From Paenibacillus pectinilyticus (GTDB lineage: Bacteria; Bacillota; Bacilli; Paenibacillales; NBRC-103111), in the NCBI RefSeq assembly GCF_001700435.1, contig NZ_LYPC01000014.1:1054001-1118000 (forward strand): a stretch of DNA of 64,000 bases. Reading direction: 5' to 3'. The position numbers and the translations under genes were made by a program. Each line of letters starts with the position of its first letter. Position 1 is the first letter of the stretch. Shown one piece after another: positions 37,252-46,558 of this stretch. The notes under the pieces were generated by a model. That model ran no database searches. It saw only the letters and a program-made list of their open reading frames with translations, and was not told the origin of the DNA.

Positions 37252-37289
37252 TAAAAGGACCTTAAAGCATCTGCTTAGAGGTCCTTTTT
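37252..37289 (+). terminator. Rho-independent terminator
   Basis: AAAAGGACCT and AGGTCCTTTTT pair around a 16-base loop directly after the cohesin-SLH gene. Confidence 0.88.
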
Positions 37290-37407
37290 GACGCAATAAT
37301 CGCCGTTATTTTCGCCATTTTGCAATATTTGTAGGCTACATCGGAAGGGGACTTGTGATAGAATGGAAAAATCGGCTTGAATTAACGAGGTATGAGGTGA
37401 AAGGTCT

Positions 37408-39285
37408 TTGCTGCAAATATCATCCTATAGAAGAAAAACATTGGGGTCTAGGGTCCAACATTTTTTACGTTTACTGTTAAGTAGCGAGAAGCTGACGTTG
37501 TATACGTACATAGCTATTCTATTGAAATCAGAGCTTTTGCTTGCCGCGCTGCATGCGCCAGGTATTGCGGGGCTCAATATTGGTAAAATGTATTTCACGG
37601 TGCCACCGGTCTTATCCCATTTTATGCTCATTTTGTTTCCTGTCGTGATTGGACTGTTCTTCAAAAAGCGCGGCCGCCGCAACTATTTAATGGGGCTCAA
37701 TCTTGTTATTAGTTTGCTGCTCATCAGCGATGTCGTGTATTACAGGGCGTATTCAGCGTTTCTTTCGCTTCGATTTGTCCTGCATCCGAACGGTTTTAAC
37801 CCGCTTGACTTAAATCTGTGGTCGTACATACGTCTATTTGATTTCTGGTTTGTCATCGACTTATTCCTCATCGGAATCGTGACGATCTTTCGCTTGCGAA
37901 GCACGTCGATAATGTCTCGCAAACTTGAGCGTAAGAGACATCCGATTCTAGCGCTGGTCCTGATGTTCATTGCGGTAGGAATCGTGTCTTACGATCATTA
38001 TCGGATTGATGTCAAAGATACAACCAAAGGAGAGATGATGTTCTTCAAGCTGAGTTGGGCGCCGTTCCAATCCATGTCAGACATGTCTCCAATCGGCTAT
38101 CATCTCTATGATGGGCTACGTTTGTTTGGCGAAGCGAAGGGAATCAATTTGACGGCACAACAACATACCGAGGTGCAAGATTGGCTGGCAAGTAATGCCG
38201 AGGGGTTGCCGGACAACAGTTATAAAGGGATGTTCCAAGGCAAAAACCTCATCGTCATTCAGGTCGAATCCCTGGAAAATTTCGTGATCGGCCAGAAAGT
38301 GAACGGGCAAGAAATTACGCCGAACATCAACCGCTTGCTGGGAAACAGCCTGTATTTTACGAACTTCTATGAGCAAGTCAATAACGGGACAAGCTCGGAC
38401 AGTGATCTCATGACGACCACGTCAGTGTTTCCTGTTCGCATCGGCGCCAATTTCTTCCGTTACCCGACGAACACGTATAATTCGTTACCGAAGCTGATGC
38501 AAGGGATGGGTTACCAAACGGTTTCCACCCATTCAGAACCGGCAGGAAGCTGGAATTGGGTCGAAGCTCATCATAATATCGGGTACCAAACGAGCTGGGA
38601 TCTTCGTACGTACAAGGAAGATGATACCGTTGGACTCGGACTTTCGGATGAGTCTTATCTCAGACAGCTAAGTGATAAAGTCACAAGTCTGCAAGCACCT
38701 TTTATGCTCCATGTGATTACCTTATCCAGCCATGGGCCATTCGATTTACCGGATAAAACAAGAAAGCTGCAACTTGATCCAAGCTTGGATAAGACGATTA
38801 TGGGCGCCTATTTCCAGGCGATTAATTACACAGATAAGCAGATTGGCGCGTTCTTGGATAAGCTGGACCAATCCGGCTTGATGGATCAGACGGTTGTTGC
38901 CATTTATGGTGATCACACTGGCGTGCATAAATATTATCAAGACCAAGTCGATGCCATTCCTTCCTTGGAAAATGAAGCGTGGAGAACACATTCGCTGAAG
39001 CTGCCTTTCATCATTTACAGCAAGGGCTCAACAGGTGAAGAAATTTCGACCATCGGTGGTCAAATTGATACCTTGCCTACGCTTGCTTACTTAATGGGCG
39101 TAGACAAGTCCAAATTCGAGACGACGGCCATGGGTAAAGTTCTCGTGAATACGAATAAGAACTTCACGATTTTGAACAACGGCACACTCGTTGGGGATCC
39201 AAATGAGAAGGAGAAGGACCATATCCTGCGCTCCTTCCAGATCGCGAATTGGCTGCATGAGAGTAATTATTTTGCGAAGCCATAG
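37408..39285 (+). CDS. LtaS-type phosphoglycerol transferase (lipoteichoic acid synthase family)
   Basis: This 625-residue membrane enzyme has about five N-terminal transmembrane helices (to about 215) and an extracellular sulfatase-fold domain. The catalytic Thr328 is in NNGTSSDSDLM, the counterpart of the LtaS nucleophile. Other ligands are NLIVIQVESLENF (the Glu binds Mn) and AIYGDHTG (Asp/His). Family members polymerise or transfer glycerol phosphate from phosphatidylglycerol onto lipoteichoic acid. The start is TTG, preceded by GAGGTG. It is flanked by terminators, so it is probably a single transcript. Whether it is the main polymerase or a primase/paralogue cannot be told. Confidence 0.9.
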   Translation: MLQISSYRRKTLGSRVQHFLRLLLSSEKLTLYTYIAILLKSELLLAALHAPGIAGLNIGKMYFTVPPVLSHFMLILFPVVIGLFFKKRGRRNYLMGLNLVISLLLISDVVYYRAYSAFLSLRFVLHPNGFNPLDLNLWSYIRLFDFWFVIDLFLIGIVTIFRLRSTSIMSRKLERKRHPILALVLMFIAVGIVSYDHYRIDVKDTTKGEMMFFKLSWAPFQSMSDMSPIGYHLYDGLRLFGEAKGINLTAQQHTEVQDWLASNAEGLPDNSYKGMFQGKNLIVIQVESLENFVIGQKVNGQEITPNINRLLGNSLYFTNFYEQVNNGTSSDSDLMTTTSVFPVRIGANFFRYPTNTYNSLPKLMQGMGYQTVSTHSEPAGSWNWVEAHHNIGYQTSWDLRTYKEDDTVGLGLSDESYLRQLSDKVTSLQAPFMLHVITLSSHGPFDLPDKTRKLQLDPSLDKTIMGAYFQAINYTDKQIGAFLDKLDQSGLMDQTVVAIYGDHTGVHKYYQDQVDAIPSLENEAWRTHSLKLPFIIYSKGSTGEEISTIGGQIDTLPTLAYLMGVDKSKFETTAMGKVLVNTNKNFTILNNGTLVGDPNEKEKDHILRSFQIANWLHESNYFAKP

Positions 39286-39326
39286 TGCAAGTATGAGAAT
39301 AAGGATTTCTTATAGGTAATAGATGT

Positions 39327-39373
39327 AGGACTGGTTCCCAAGTAGATTAATCTACACAGGAACAGTCCTTTTT
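39327..39373 (+). terminator. Rho-independent terminator after LtaS-type gene
   Basis: AGGACTGGTTCC and GGAACAGTCCT arms, with an inner TAGATTAATCTA palindrome, are followed by five T residues. Confidence 0.88.
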
Positions 39374-39549
39374 CTCATTTCTACAGGATGAGAAATAGGA
39401 GGGACATTCCTTTTGCGCTATCTAACTTAAAAAATGTCAGTTTCCTTCGAAAGAAATGACAACTTTGCAATACGTTTTGTTGTTATAGTGAAGACAGGAT
39501 TGAAAGCCTGAATCGTTGGCTTTTTACTTGAGTAAGGAGGATGTCCCTT

Positions 39550-40404
39550 GTGATATTGGAACGACTTGGTGTATTGACGGATGAGGTTTCTCCTCATTTG
39601 GAGGAAGCCTTACGATGGGCTTCAGAGCAAGGCTTAACGCATGTCGAAGTGCGTGTCGTGAATGGGCGTAATGTCGCCGAGATGACAGATGAGGAAATAA
39701 AGGAAATACGTCGTCAAGTTGAACAGCGAGGACTGTTTGTTTCCGCTATTGCATCCCCGCTATTCAAATGCGCGCTGGATCCAGCGAGACGTGTAGCTTC
39801 AGGGGACACCTTCGGCCAGAAGGAAGAAACGGTCGAAGCCCATTTTCATAAATTAGATCGTGTCATTGCGATTGCTAAACTGCTGGGTACGAGCCGAATT
39901 CGGATCTTTTCGTTCTGGAGGGAGGAACAACCTGCTCTTTATGAGGGGGAGATTGCTGCGCATTTAAGAAAGGCGGCTGAGATTGCTCTTGAAGCTGGCG
40001 TGGAGCTGCTGCTTGAGAATGAGCCTGCGTGCAATGGCGGTTATGCCGAGGAGGTGGCGGCGATTGTACGACGTGTAGACTCACCTGCCCTCAGAGGCTT
40101 ATGGGATCCGGGTAATGAGGCATATGGCGGGTGCGAATCCTATCCTGCAGGCTACGCGAGTATGAAAAGTGTCCTTTCCCATGTTCATCTCAAGGATGCT
40201 TATCTCGATGTGGACGGCAGGGCGCGTTGCGTACCCCTAGGTTCGGGCAATGTGCCTGTCATTGCTCAGTTGAAAGCCCTTTTGGCCGATGGGTATGAAG
40301 GACTATTCACGATCGAAACACATTATGTTCCAACTGGTGGAAGTAAAAAAATGGGTACGCAAATGACGTTAGATGCGCTTCGCGTTCTGTTAAGTGAGGT
40401 ATAA
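39550..40404 (+). CDS. Sugar phosphate isomerase/epimerase-like TIM-barrel protein
   Basis: This 284-residue protein is of the xylose isomerase-like (AP_endonuc_2) superfamily. The early EALRWASEQGLTHVEVRVVNG strand-helix and the metal-site segments LLLENEPACNGG, GLWDPGNE, SHVHLKDA and FTIETHY give the Glu/Asp/His ligands. The GTG at 39550 is chosen because GGAGG (39536-39540) would abut an ATG at 39541 but is nine bases from the GTG. It heads a cluster with an oxidoreductase, NagB, NagA and a second isomerase, so it probably isomerises an oxidised or keto amino sugar; the substrate is unknown. Confidence 0.85.
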   Translation: MILERLGVLTDEVSPHLEEALRWASEQGLTHVEVRVVNGRNVAEMTDEEIKEIRRQVEQRGLFVSAIASPLFKCALDPARRVASGDTFGQKEETVEAHFHKLDRVIAIAKLLGTSRIRIFSFWREEQPALYEGEIAAHLRKAAEIALEAGVELLLENEPACNGGYAEEVAAIVRRVDSPALRGLWDPGNEAYGGCESYPAGYASMKSVLSHVHLKDAYLDVDGRARCVPLGSGNVPVIAQLKALLADGYEGLFTIETHYVPTGGSKKMGTQMTLDALRVLLSEV

Positions 40405-40407
40405 GGG

Positions 40408-41442
40408 ATGGCGAATTGGAGATTTGGTATCATTGGCTGCGGTACGGTTGCTGATTTCCATATGGAGGCTATTCGTCAGATTGATGAAGCGAAGCTTACG
40501 TATGTATCCAGTCGCAACGAGGCAAAAGCTAAAGAAGTGGCCGAACAGGAAAAATGCGCATGGACGACAGACTATCATCAGCTCTTAAGTTCGCCTGAGG
40601 TCGATATTGTCTGTGTGACAACGTCAAGTGGGAGCCATGCCACGATTGGCTTAGATGTGCTCAGGGCTGGTAAGCATCTGGTTATTGAGAAGCCGATCGC
40701 GATGCATGCTCAAGATGCGGAGAAGCTTGTACGGACGGCGAAGGAAATGGGCGTTCAGCTTTCTGTCATTTCACAAAGGCGCTTTGAAGCACAGAATCAA
40801 GCCATCAAGCGTGTCTTGGATGAAGGTGGATTAGGCAAGCTGCTCCTCGTAGAAGTATCACTCCCTTTCTTTCGCTCACAAGCCTATTATGACAGCGCGG
40901 GCTGGCGAGGGACGAGAGATGCCGATGGCGGAGTGTTGATGAATCAAGGAATCCATAGCCTCGATCTGCTATTGTGGTTTGCTGGCGAGGCCAAATCGGT
41001 ATTTGGCAAAATTGCCACACAGACACATGCGATGGAAGCGGAGGATTTAGGATTAGCCATCGTTCAATTCGAGAATGGAGCCTTGGGCAGTATTATGGCC
41101 TCAACGAGTATGAACCCTGGTTTCGCTGCAACGATTCATTTGTATGGTGAAAAGGGGACGATTAAGCTGGAAGGTTCGACGATCGTCCATTGGACGGTTC
41201 CAGGCTGGAGTGAGCCGAATCGGACTGCGCGAAATACCTATGGGGGTATATCTGATCCGCGTGATATCGTGTCGGATTTCCATCAAAGTCAATTGATTGA
41301 TGTCATGACCTCGATTGAAACGGAACACCCCCCTTTAATAACAGGTGAGGATGGCCTTCGTGCCGTTCAGCTTGTCGAGCGAATTTATCATAGTGCCGCA
41401 CAAGGGAGAGAACTCGCGATGAAGGGAGAACATGATGCCTAG
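40408..41442 (+). CDS. Gfo/Idh/MocA-family oxidoreductase
   Basis: This 344-residue NAD(P)-dependent dehydrogenase has an N-terminal Rossmann fold (FGIIGCGTVADFH) and the conserved EKP in HLVIEKPIAMHA. The C-terminal alpha/beta domain has GGVLMNQGIHSLDLLLWFAG, whose His is a usual catalytic residue. These enzymes oxidise or reduce sugar hydroxyls, commonly at C1 or C3. It starts 3 bp after the isomerase stop and overlaps nagB by 11 bp, a tight operon. It may interconvert a 3-keto sugar in an amino-sugar pathway, which is inference. Confidence 0.9.
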   Translation: MANWRFGIIGCGTVADFHMEAIRQIDEAKLTYVSSRNEAKAKEVAEQEKCAWTTDYHQLLSSPEVDIVCVTTSSGSHATIGLDVLRAGKHLVIEKPIAMHAQDAEKLVRTAKEMGVQLSVISQRRFEAQNQAIKRVLDEGGLGKLLLVEVSLPFFRSQAYYDSAGWRGTRDADGGVLMNQGIHSLDLLLWFAGEAKSVFGKIATQTHAMEAEDLGLAIVQFENGALGSIMASTSMNPGFAATIHLYGEKGTIKLEGSTIVHWTVPGWSEPNRTARNTYGGISDPRDIVSDFHQSQLIDVMTSIETEHPPLITGEDGLRAVQLVERIYHSAAQGRELAMKGEHDA

Positions 41443-42205
41443 TCAAATGCTATTGAAAGAAATGCAAGTGGATGCGTTGAAAGTGCGTGTTTATCAGAAT
41501 CGTAAGGCGATGGGGACGGCGGCAGGTGTGGATATCGCAGGGAAGATCAAGGAACTGTTGATGGTAAAACCAAACATTCGGATGATTTTTGCCGCTGCGC
41601 CATCACAGAGTGAAGTGCTCCAGTATCTCAAAGAGGATCCTACAATTGATTGGTCGCGAATTACAGCCTTTCACATGGATGAATATATCGGTTTACCTGT
41701 CGATGCACAGCAGAGATTCAGTCAATTCTTGTGTGACCATCTCTTTGATCATGTCCATCCAGGGACTGTTCAGTTGATTGATAGCTCAAGCTCAAGTGAG
41801 CTAGAAAGTATACGCTATAGCGCTTTATTACAGGAGGCTCCCATAGATATTGTGTGTTTGGGCATCGGAGAGAATGGCCACATTGCCTTCAATGATCCCC
41901 CCGTTGCTGATTTCGAGGACACGTTGCTCGTTAAAACCGTAGAGCTCGAAGCAGCATGTCGTCAACAGCAGGTGAATGATGGCTGTTTTCCTTCCGTTGA
42001 AGCGGTACCGACACATGCCATCACGTTAACCATCCCAGCTTTGCTGGCTGGTGCGCATTTATTCTGCGTCGTGCCAGGGAAAACGAAGCATCAAGCGGTG
42101 ACGAAGACGCTGCAAGATACGATTTCAACAGCGTGTCCTTCAACAATTTTACGAAATCATGTGGATTGTACGTTGTATGTCGATTGTGATGCGTATGGAC
42201 AATAG
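41432..42205 (+). CDS. nagB: Glucosamine-6-phosphate deaminase
   Basis: This 257-residue protein is of the NagB/SugP isomerase family. It converts glucosamine-6-phosphate to fructose-6-phosphate and ammonia. Key segments are FHMDEYIGLP (catalytic Asp region), LGIGENGHIAFNDPP (the family signature) and AITLTIPALLAGAHLFCVVPGKTKHQAV (phosphate binding). Its length is normal for NagB. GAAGGGAG precedes tandem ATGs at 41432 and 41435. It overlaps the oxidoreductase gene and the nagA gene. The Glu/His pattern is slightly divergent, so a related ketose/amino-sugar deaminase remains possible. Confidence 0.87.
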   Translation: MMPSQMLLKEMQVDALKVRVYQNRKAMGTAAGVDIAGKIKELLMVKPNIRMIFAAAPSQSEVLQYLKEDPTIDWSRITAFHMDEYIGLPVDAQQRFSQFLCDHLFDHVHPGTVQLIDSSSSSELESIRYSALLQEAPIDIVCLGIGENGHIAFNDPPVADFEDTLLVKTVELEAACRQQQVNDGCFPSVEAVPTHAITLTIPALLAGAHLFCVVPGKTKHQAVTKTLQDTISTACPSTILRNHVDCTLYVDCDAYGQ

Positions 42206-43370
42206 GAAGAGACAACAAATTCAAGCGCTTCATTATCGAACAGGCGAGCCGATTCTTATCGACATTCAGCGTGGAGTTCTGGCTGCCATCACATCAGTTC
42301 AACTCGATGAGGAAGCAAAGAGAGCCTTGCCCATTGTGGCACCTGGCTTAGTAGACTTGCAAATCAATGGATTTGCAGGCATCGATTTCAATGATATTCC
42401 CTTCACGGAAGCGTCCATTAGCAAGGTGATTGAATTACTATGGCGTGAGGGAGTGACTTCATTTTGTCCAACGATTATTACGAACAGCGCGGAAGCCATC
42501 GAGCAGGCGGTTGCGACGATTGATCGTGTGTGCCAAGGAGATCCTTTGGCAGCCCAATGTATCGTGGGTATTCATCTCGAAGGCCCCTTTATTTCGCCGG
42601 AGGACGGTGCGAAGGGTGCTCATGACAAAGCCTACATAAGGCCACCTGATTGGGAGCTGTTCTGCCGGTGGCAAGCGGCTTCGGGTCAGCGAATTCGTAT
42701 CCTGACATTATCACCCGAATGGCCGTGCAGCGCTGAATTTATTAGTCGCTGCACGGCTAGCGGGGTCATGGTTTCTATTGGCCATACGGCAGCAACGACG
42801 GAGCAAATTCAACTTGCCGTCGAGAGTGGAGCGCGGATGTCCACGCATCTCGGCAACGGCACGCATCTGACACTGCCTCGACATCCCAACTATATGTGGG
42901 AACAGCTTGCCCAAGATCAACTCGCGAGCTGTCTGATTGCCGATGGTTTCCATCTGCCAGACCAGGTGCTGAAAGTTGTCATGAAGGTGAAAGGACCGAA
43001 GGCCATCCTCGTTAGTGACGCGGTTGCAATCTGTGGTCTGCCCGCAGGAACGTATACCACCCACGTCGGTGGTGAAGTCGTCCTAACGCCAGAGGGAAGG
43101 CTGCATCTCGCACAGAATGAGCAGCTTCTGGCTGGCTCCGCCCAGTTGCAGCGCTGGGGAATCGAGCATCTGACCTCCCGTGGTCTTGCGACCTTAGCTG
43201 ACGCTTGGGAGATGGCATCGACGAGACCCGCGGCCTGTATGGATTTTCCAATTAAAGAGGGAGTTGAGGCTCATGCTCCTGCAGATTTGGTGCTATTTAG
43301 ACGGGAAGCACATCGTATCATCGTCGAGATGACCTATAAAGCTGGAGAATGTGTATATCAAAGAGATTGA
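42195..43370 (+). CDS. nagA: N-acetylglucosamine-6-phosphate deacetylase
   Basis: This 391-residue amidohydrolase-superfamily enzyme releases acetate from GlcNAc-6-phosphate to feed NagB. The first metal motif is DLQINGFAG, without the His-x-His of Bacillus NagA; the Gln/Asn form resembles the single-metal E. coli enzyme. Other residues are present: HLEGPFIS (metal Glu), SIGHTAA and STHLGNGTH (His ligands), and VSDAVAICG (catalytic Asp). The ATG at 42195 is chosen for overlap with nagB, but no good ribosome binding site is visible; in-frame starts at 42159, 42177 and 42189 exist. Confidence 0.88.
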   Translation: MDNRKRQQIQALHYRTGEPILIDIQRGVLAAITSVQLDEEAKRALPIVAPGLVDLQINGFAGIDFNDIPFTEASISKVIELLWREGVTSFCPTIITNSAEAIEQAVATIDRVCQGDPLAAQCIVGIHLEGPFISPEDGAKGAHDKAYIRPPDWELFCRWQAASGQRIRILTLSPEWPCSAEFISRCTASGVMVSIGHTAATTEQIQLAVESGARMSTHLGNGTHLTLPRHPNYMWEQLAQDQLASCLIADGFHLPDQVLKVVMKVKGPKAILVSDAVAICGLPAGTYTTHVGGEVVLTPEGRLHLAQNEQLLAGSAQLQRWGIEHLTSRGLATLADAWEMASTRPAACMDFPIKEGVEAHAPADLVLFRREAHRIIVEMTYKAGECVYQRD

Positions 43371-43397
43371 AATGGGATTATCTGAGGAGGCCTTATC

Positions 43398-44243
43398 GTG
43401 AAATTCGCAGCATTTAGTGGCGTATTCGCAGCTCATAGTATGCAAGAAGCGATGCTTTTGACCAAACAGTTAGGGTTTGACGGAATTGAGATTGCAGCAA
43501 GAGGTAACCATATCACCCCGGATACTAGTCCAGAACGTATAACGGAAATCAAACAATTAGCGCAGACCTTACAATTAGACATACCGGCGCTGGCTGGATA
43601 TATGGGGGGATTTTCTACAGCGAGTGATAAGGAATGTGCCATCGCGATTGACGAATTTAAACGTCTGCTGGACATTGCAAGTGAGCTTGGAGCCTCGATG
43701 ATTCGCGTACAGCCGGGCGGTCCTAATGCCTTCATGGCGCAAGATTATCATTATACGAAAGCTGCTTATTGGCTGAATTTATGTGGGGTCGAGGCAAGAG
43801 CCAAGGGCATTCAAATTGTTCTTGAGATTCACAATGAATCACTCGTCGAAACGGTACCCAGTGCCTTGAAGCTTCTGAGTATGATCGAACAAGACAATAT
43901 CGGACTGATTCATGATGCGGGGAACATGTATATTACGGATACCGACTATGGCAGAGAGTCCGTCTTGCAGTTAGGCAAACATCTTGCCCATGTCCATGTC
44001 AAAGATGAGAAACGTGTTGCGGAACTGGGTGCACCAGGGACGTTTCGGAGTCTGACGCATCGTGGGAATGAAGCTTTCTTGCAATCTCGCTTAGGAGAAG
44101 GCGAAGCAGATCATCAGCCGTTGTTCGACGCCCTGCGTGAAATTGGCTATAGCGGTTGGTTGACCTTAGAATGCCATGCACCTTTCCCGGCTGTTGAGCG
44201 ACTAGCCTATGACCTTCATGTTGTAAAAAACATGTTGGCTTAA
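43398..44243 (+). CDS. Sugar phosphate isomerase/epimerase-like TIM-barrel protein (second copy)
   Basis: This 281-residue protein is another xylose isomerase-like TIM barrel, only distantly similar to the one at 39550. It has the KFAAFSGVFAAHSMQEAMLLTKQLGFDGIEIA start and metal-site segments IVLEIHNES, LIHDAGNMY, AHVHVKDEK and LTLECHAPF. The GTG start has GAGGAGG upstream. It ends the cluster with NagB/NagA. Two isomerases of this kind with two Gfo/Idh/MocA enzymes suggest chemistry on a modified or keto amino sugar before or after deacetylation. Confidence 0.85.
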   Translation: MKFAAFSGVFAAHSMQEAMLLTKQLGFDGIEIAARGNHITPDTSPERITEIKQLAQTLQLDIPALAGYMGGFSTASDKECAIAIDEFKRLLDIASELGASMIRVQPGGPNAFMAQDYHYTKAAYWLNLCGVEARAKGIQIVLEIHNESLVETVPSALKLLSMIEQDNIGLIHDAGNMYITDTDYGRESVLQLGKHLAHVHVKDEKRVAELGAPGTFRSLTHRGNEAFLQSRLGEGEADHQPLFDALREIGYSGWLTLECHAPFPAVERLAYDLHVVKNMLA

Positions 44244-44342
44244 GACGAACAGTTTTTCACCCAGTAAAAAAAGATTGTGAGAAAGAAGAGCCCTATCGTA
44301 TGCTAATGGGAACTGAAAAAAGGACGGATTGGAGTTGTGAGA

Positions 44343-45248
44343 GTGGGATTTGACCAAGGGATGCCGTATTTACAGAGCAAGTTACAATTAAATAAGGAAT
44401 TTCCTTTTAAAATATTCCGCTATGCCAGCCATCCCCTGCAGCAACCCATGCATATGCATGAATATTTGCAGCTGGCCTATGTGCTTAAAGGGCAGTGTCA
44501 GCATCAAGTACGTGGGAAGTCTTTGGTAGTTGGCAAAGGGGATGTCTTCCTCATCCTTCCTGGTATGGAGCATAGTCTTCAATCCATGGCGGATAAGGAA
44601 TATGAAGTGGTGATGATTGATTTCCTGCCGGATCTTATTGCAGAACCTATGAAGCGTTATTACCAGATTAGAGCGCCACGTTTCGCGGTAACGGCGGGGG
44701 AGGACTGGATAGCTTCCCTGCCTAATGCGTGGCTGCATATTGGAAAAAATAAGCAAATATTGTTCGAGCAGCTGCTGCAAGATATGCAGGATGAATATGA
44801 GATTAAGGAACTCGGGTATGAATACGTGATCCAGCTTTCACTTGCAAAACTGCTAGTTACGATGGACCGCGAATTTCGAAAAGTGAAGCGGAAATCCACA
44901 CAGCAGCCTGCGTTAGCTGATCAGCAGCCGATTGATGAAGTGAAACGGTATATCAATGACAATTACAGCCAGGACATACCGCTTGAACATGGTGCGTATT
45001 TGGCCAAAATGGCGCCTGCCTATTTCAGTCATGTGTTCAAAAAAGAAACGGGTCAAAACTTTGTGGACTATGTGAATGAGGTCCGCATTGAACAGGCGAT
45101 GATCTTAATTCGCCGCAATACACATACGATTACTCAGATCGGATTTCAAGTAGGTTATCATCATTTAAGCCATTTTATCCGTACTTTTAAGAAACGCGTG
45201 GGCATAACGCCAACGGAGTACAAGAAAACATTCGGCAATACCCCATAA
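44343..45248 (+). CDS. AraC-family transcriptional regulator
   Basis: This 301-residue regulator has an N-terminal cupin domain (MHEYLQLAYVLKGQCQHQV, GDVFLILPGMEHS) whose His-rich pattern is typical of sugar sensors. The C-terminal AraC HTH has IPLEHGAYLAKMAPAYFSHVFKKETG and HTITQIGFQVGYHHLSHFIRTFKKRVGITPTEY. GGAG eight bases upstream supports the GTG at 44343; another GTG at 44337 is too close to it. It sits between the nag cluster and a second oxidoreductase gene and probably controls one or both. Confidence 0.88.
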   Translation: MGFDQGMPYLQSKLQLNKEFPFKIFRYASHPLQQPMHMHEYLQLAYVLKGQCQHQVRGKSLVVGKGDVFLILPGMEHSLQSMADKEYEVVMIDFLPDLIAEPMKRYYQIRAPRFAVTAGEDWIASLPNAWLHIGKNKQILFEQLLQDMQDEYEIKELGYEYVIQLSLAKLLVTMDREFRKVKRKSTQQPALADQQPIDEVKRYINDNYSQDIPLEHGAYLAKMAPAYFSHVFKKETGQNFVDYVNEVRIEQAMILIRRNTHTITQIGFQVGYHHLSHFIRTFKKRVGITPTEYKKTFGNTP

Positions 45249-45276
45249 ATTTGCAGGAGAAAGAGGGCAAATCGGA

Positions 45277-46356
45277 ATGAGTCAAGATATTATTAAAGTC
45301 GGTATTATTGGACAAGGTCGCAGTGGACGCGACATTCATGGCAATTTACTCGTGCAAATTCCAGAATATTACCAAATCGTAGCCGTTGCCGATTCCATAC
45401 CAGAACGGCAAGCGCTAGCCACCCAAGAGTATGGCTGTCATTCTTATTCAACATGGGAAAAGATGGTGGAGAACGAAGAACTGGATCTAGTGATCAATGC
45501 TTCGCCGAGTCATCAGCATTTTGCGATCTCACTGGAGCTTCTGAATCGTGGATTTCATGTTTTGTGTGAAAAGCCGCTTGCCAAAACGGCGGCAGAGGTC
45601 GATCAACTGATTGCAGCCTCAGAGCGTTCGGGCAAGCAATTGCTGGTCTTTCAGCAATCGCGCTATCAGCCTGCTTTTAGGCAAATGAAACAGATTATCG
45701 AATCCGGTGTCTTAGGGAGAATTGTCCAGATCAATTTCAGCTTGAACAATTTCGCTCGTCGCTGGGATTGGCAGACGTTGCAAAGTAACAATGGCGGCAA
45801 CTTGATGAACACCGGCCCGCATCCATTGGATCAAGCTTTACAGCTGCTTGGCACGGAGAGTTTGCCCGACATCACATGCATCATGGATCGAGCAAATACG
45901 TTCGGTGATGCGGAGGATTATGTGAAGCTGATTATGAGAAAAGCCGGGCATCCAACGATAGATCTGGAAATTTCCTCGACCTGCGCGTATCCTCGGGAAA
46001 CCTACAATATTCAAGGCACGCTAGGTGGAATTAAGGGGACAGCGGAGGCATTGGAATGGAAATATTTCGTCCCGGAAGAAGCGCCTGAGCAGAAGCTGAT
46101 TAGAGAACCGCTCGTCAATGCGGAGGGTCTACCCGCTTATTGCAGTGAAACACTTACGTGGCATACAGATAACTGGAAGCAAACGATTGCTGAGAATCGC
46201 ACCTTGATGAGTCATATGACAGAACAATTGTATCTCATGCTGCATCGAACGCTTACGCAAGGGGTGCCTAGTGAAATCACGCCGCAGCAGGTTCGTCAGC
46301 AATTGCAAGTGATTGAAGAATGCCAGCGGCAGAATCCGCAGATTTATCAGGACTAA
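45277..46356 (+). CDS. Gfo/Idh/MocA-family oxidoreductase (second copy)
   Basis: This 359-residue dehydrogenase has the Rossmann start VGIIGQGRSGRDIHG and the EKP motif in HVLCEKPLAKTAAE. Its catalytic-domain block is GGNLMNTGPHPLDQALQLLG, where the His is conserved. It follows the AraC gene by 28 bp and ends in a terminator, so the two form an operon. It may act with the similar enzyme at 40408, one oxidising and the other reducing a sugar intermediate, as proposed for keto-sugar routes in other bacteria; here this is inference. Confidence 0.88.
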   Translation: MSQDIIKVGIIGQGRSGRDIHGNLLVQIPEYYQIVAVADSIPERQALATQEYGCHSYSTWEKMVENEELDLVINASPSHQHFAISLELLNRGFHVLCEKPLAKTAAEVDQLIAASERSGKQLLVFQQSRYQPAFRQMKQIIESGVLGRIVQINFSLNNFARRWDWQTLQSNNGGNLMNTGPHPLDQALQLLGTESLPDITCIMDRANTFGDAEDYVKLIMRKAGHPTIDLEISSTCAYPRETYNIQGTLGGIKGTAEALEWKYFVPEEAPEQKLIREPLVNAEGLPAYCSETLTWHTDNWKQTIAENRTLMSHMTEQLYLMLHRTLTQGVPSEITPQQVRQQLQVIEECQRQNPQIYQD

Positions 46357-46364
46357 TGAAAATG

Positions 46365-46400
46365 GAGCTAAGCAGCTTGCATGCGCTTAGCTCTATTTGT
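46365..46400 (+). terminator. Rho-independent terminator
   Basis: GAGCTAAGC (46365-46373) and GCTTAGCTC (46385-46393) form a 9-bp stem, followed by a T-rich stretch. Confidence 0.85.
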
Positions 46401-46558
46401 TTTTGGCGTATGGTGCTGTATGCAGCAAATCGTGGGTAACCGAAACTGCTGAGATTCAGGCTTACTTTATGGTGGCTCGGAGCTTACACCCGTAGAAGGG
46501 AAAATTGACTATGTGTTCAAAAGAAGGGCTCGCTGCAGGCCTCGGGTCTTAGCGGGGA

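Noticed and set aside
39501-39524. Terminator-like hairpin AAAGCC/GGCTTT before the isomerase gene
   Set aside because: The stem is only six pairs with a long loop; it could be a leader element, but the support is too weak to list.
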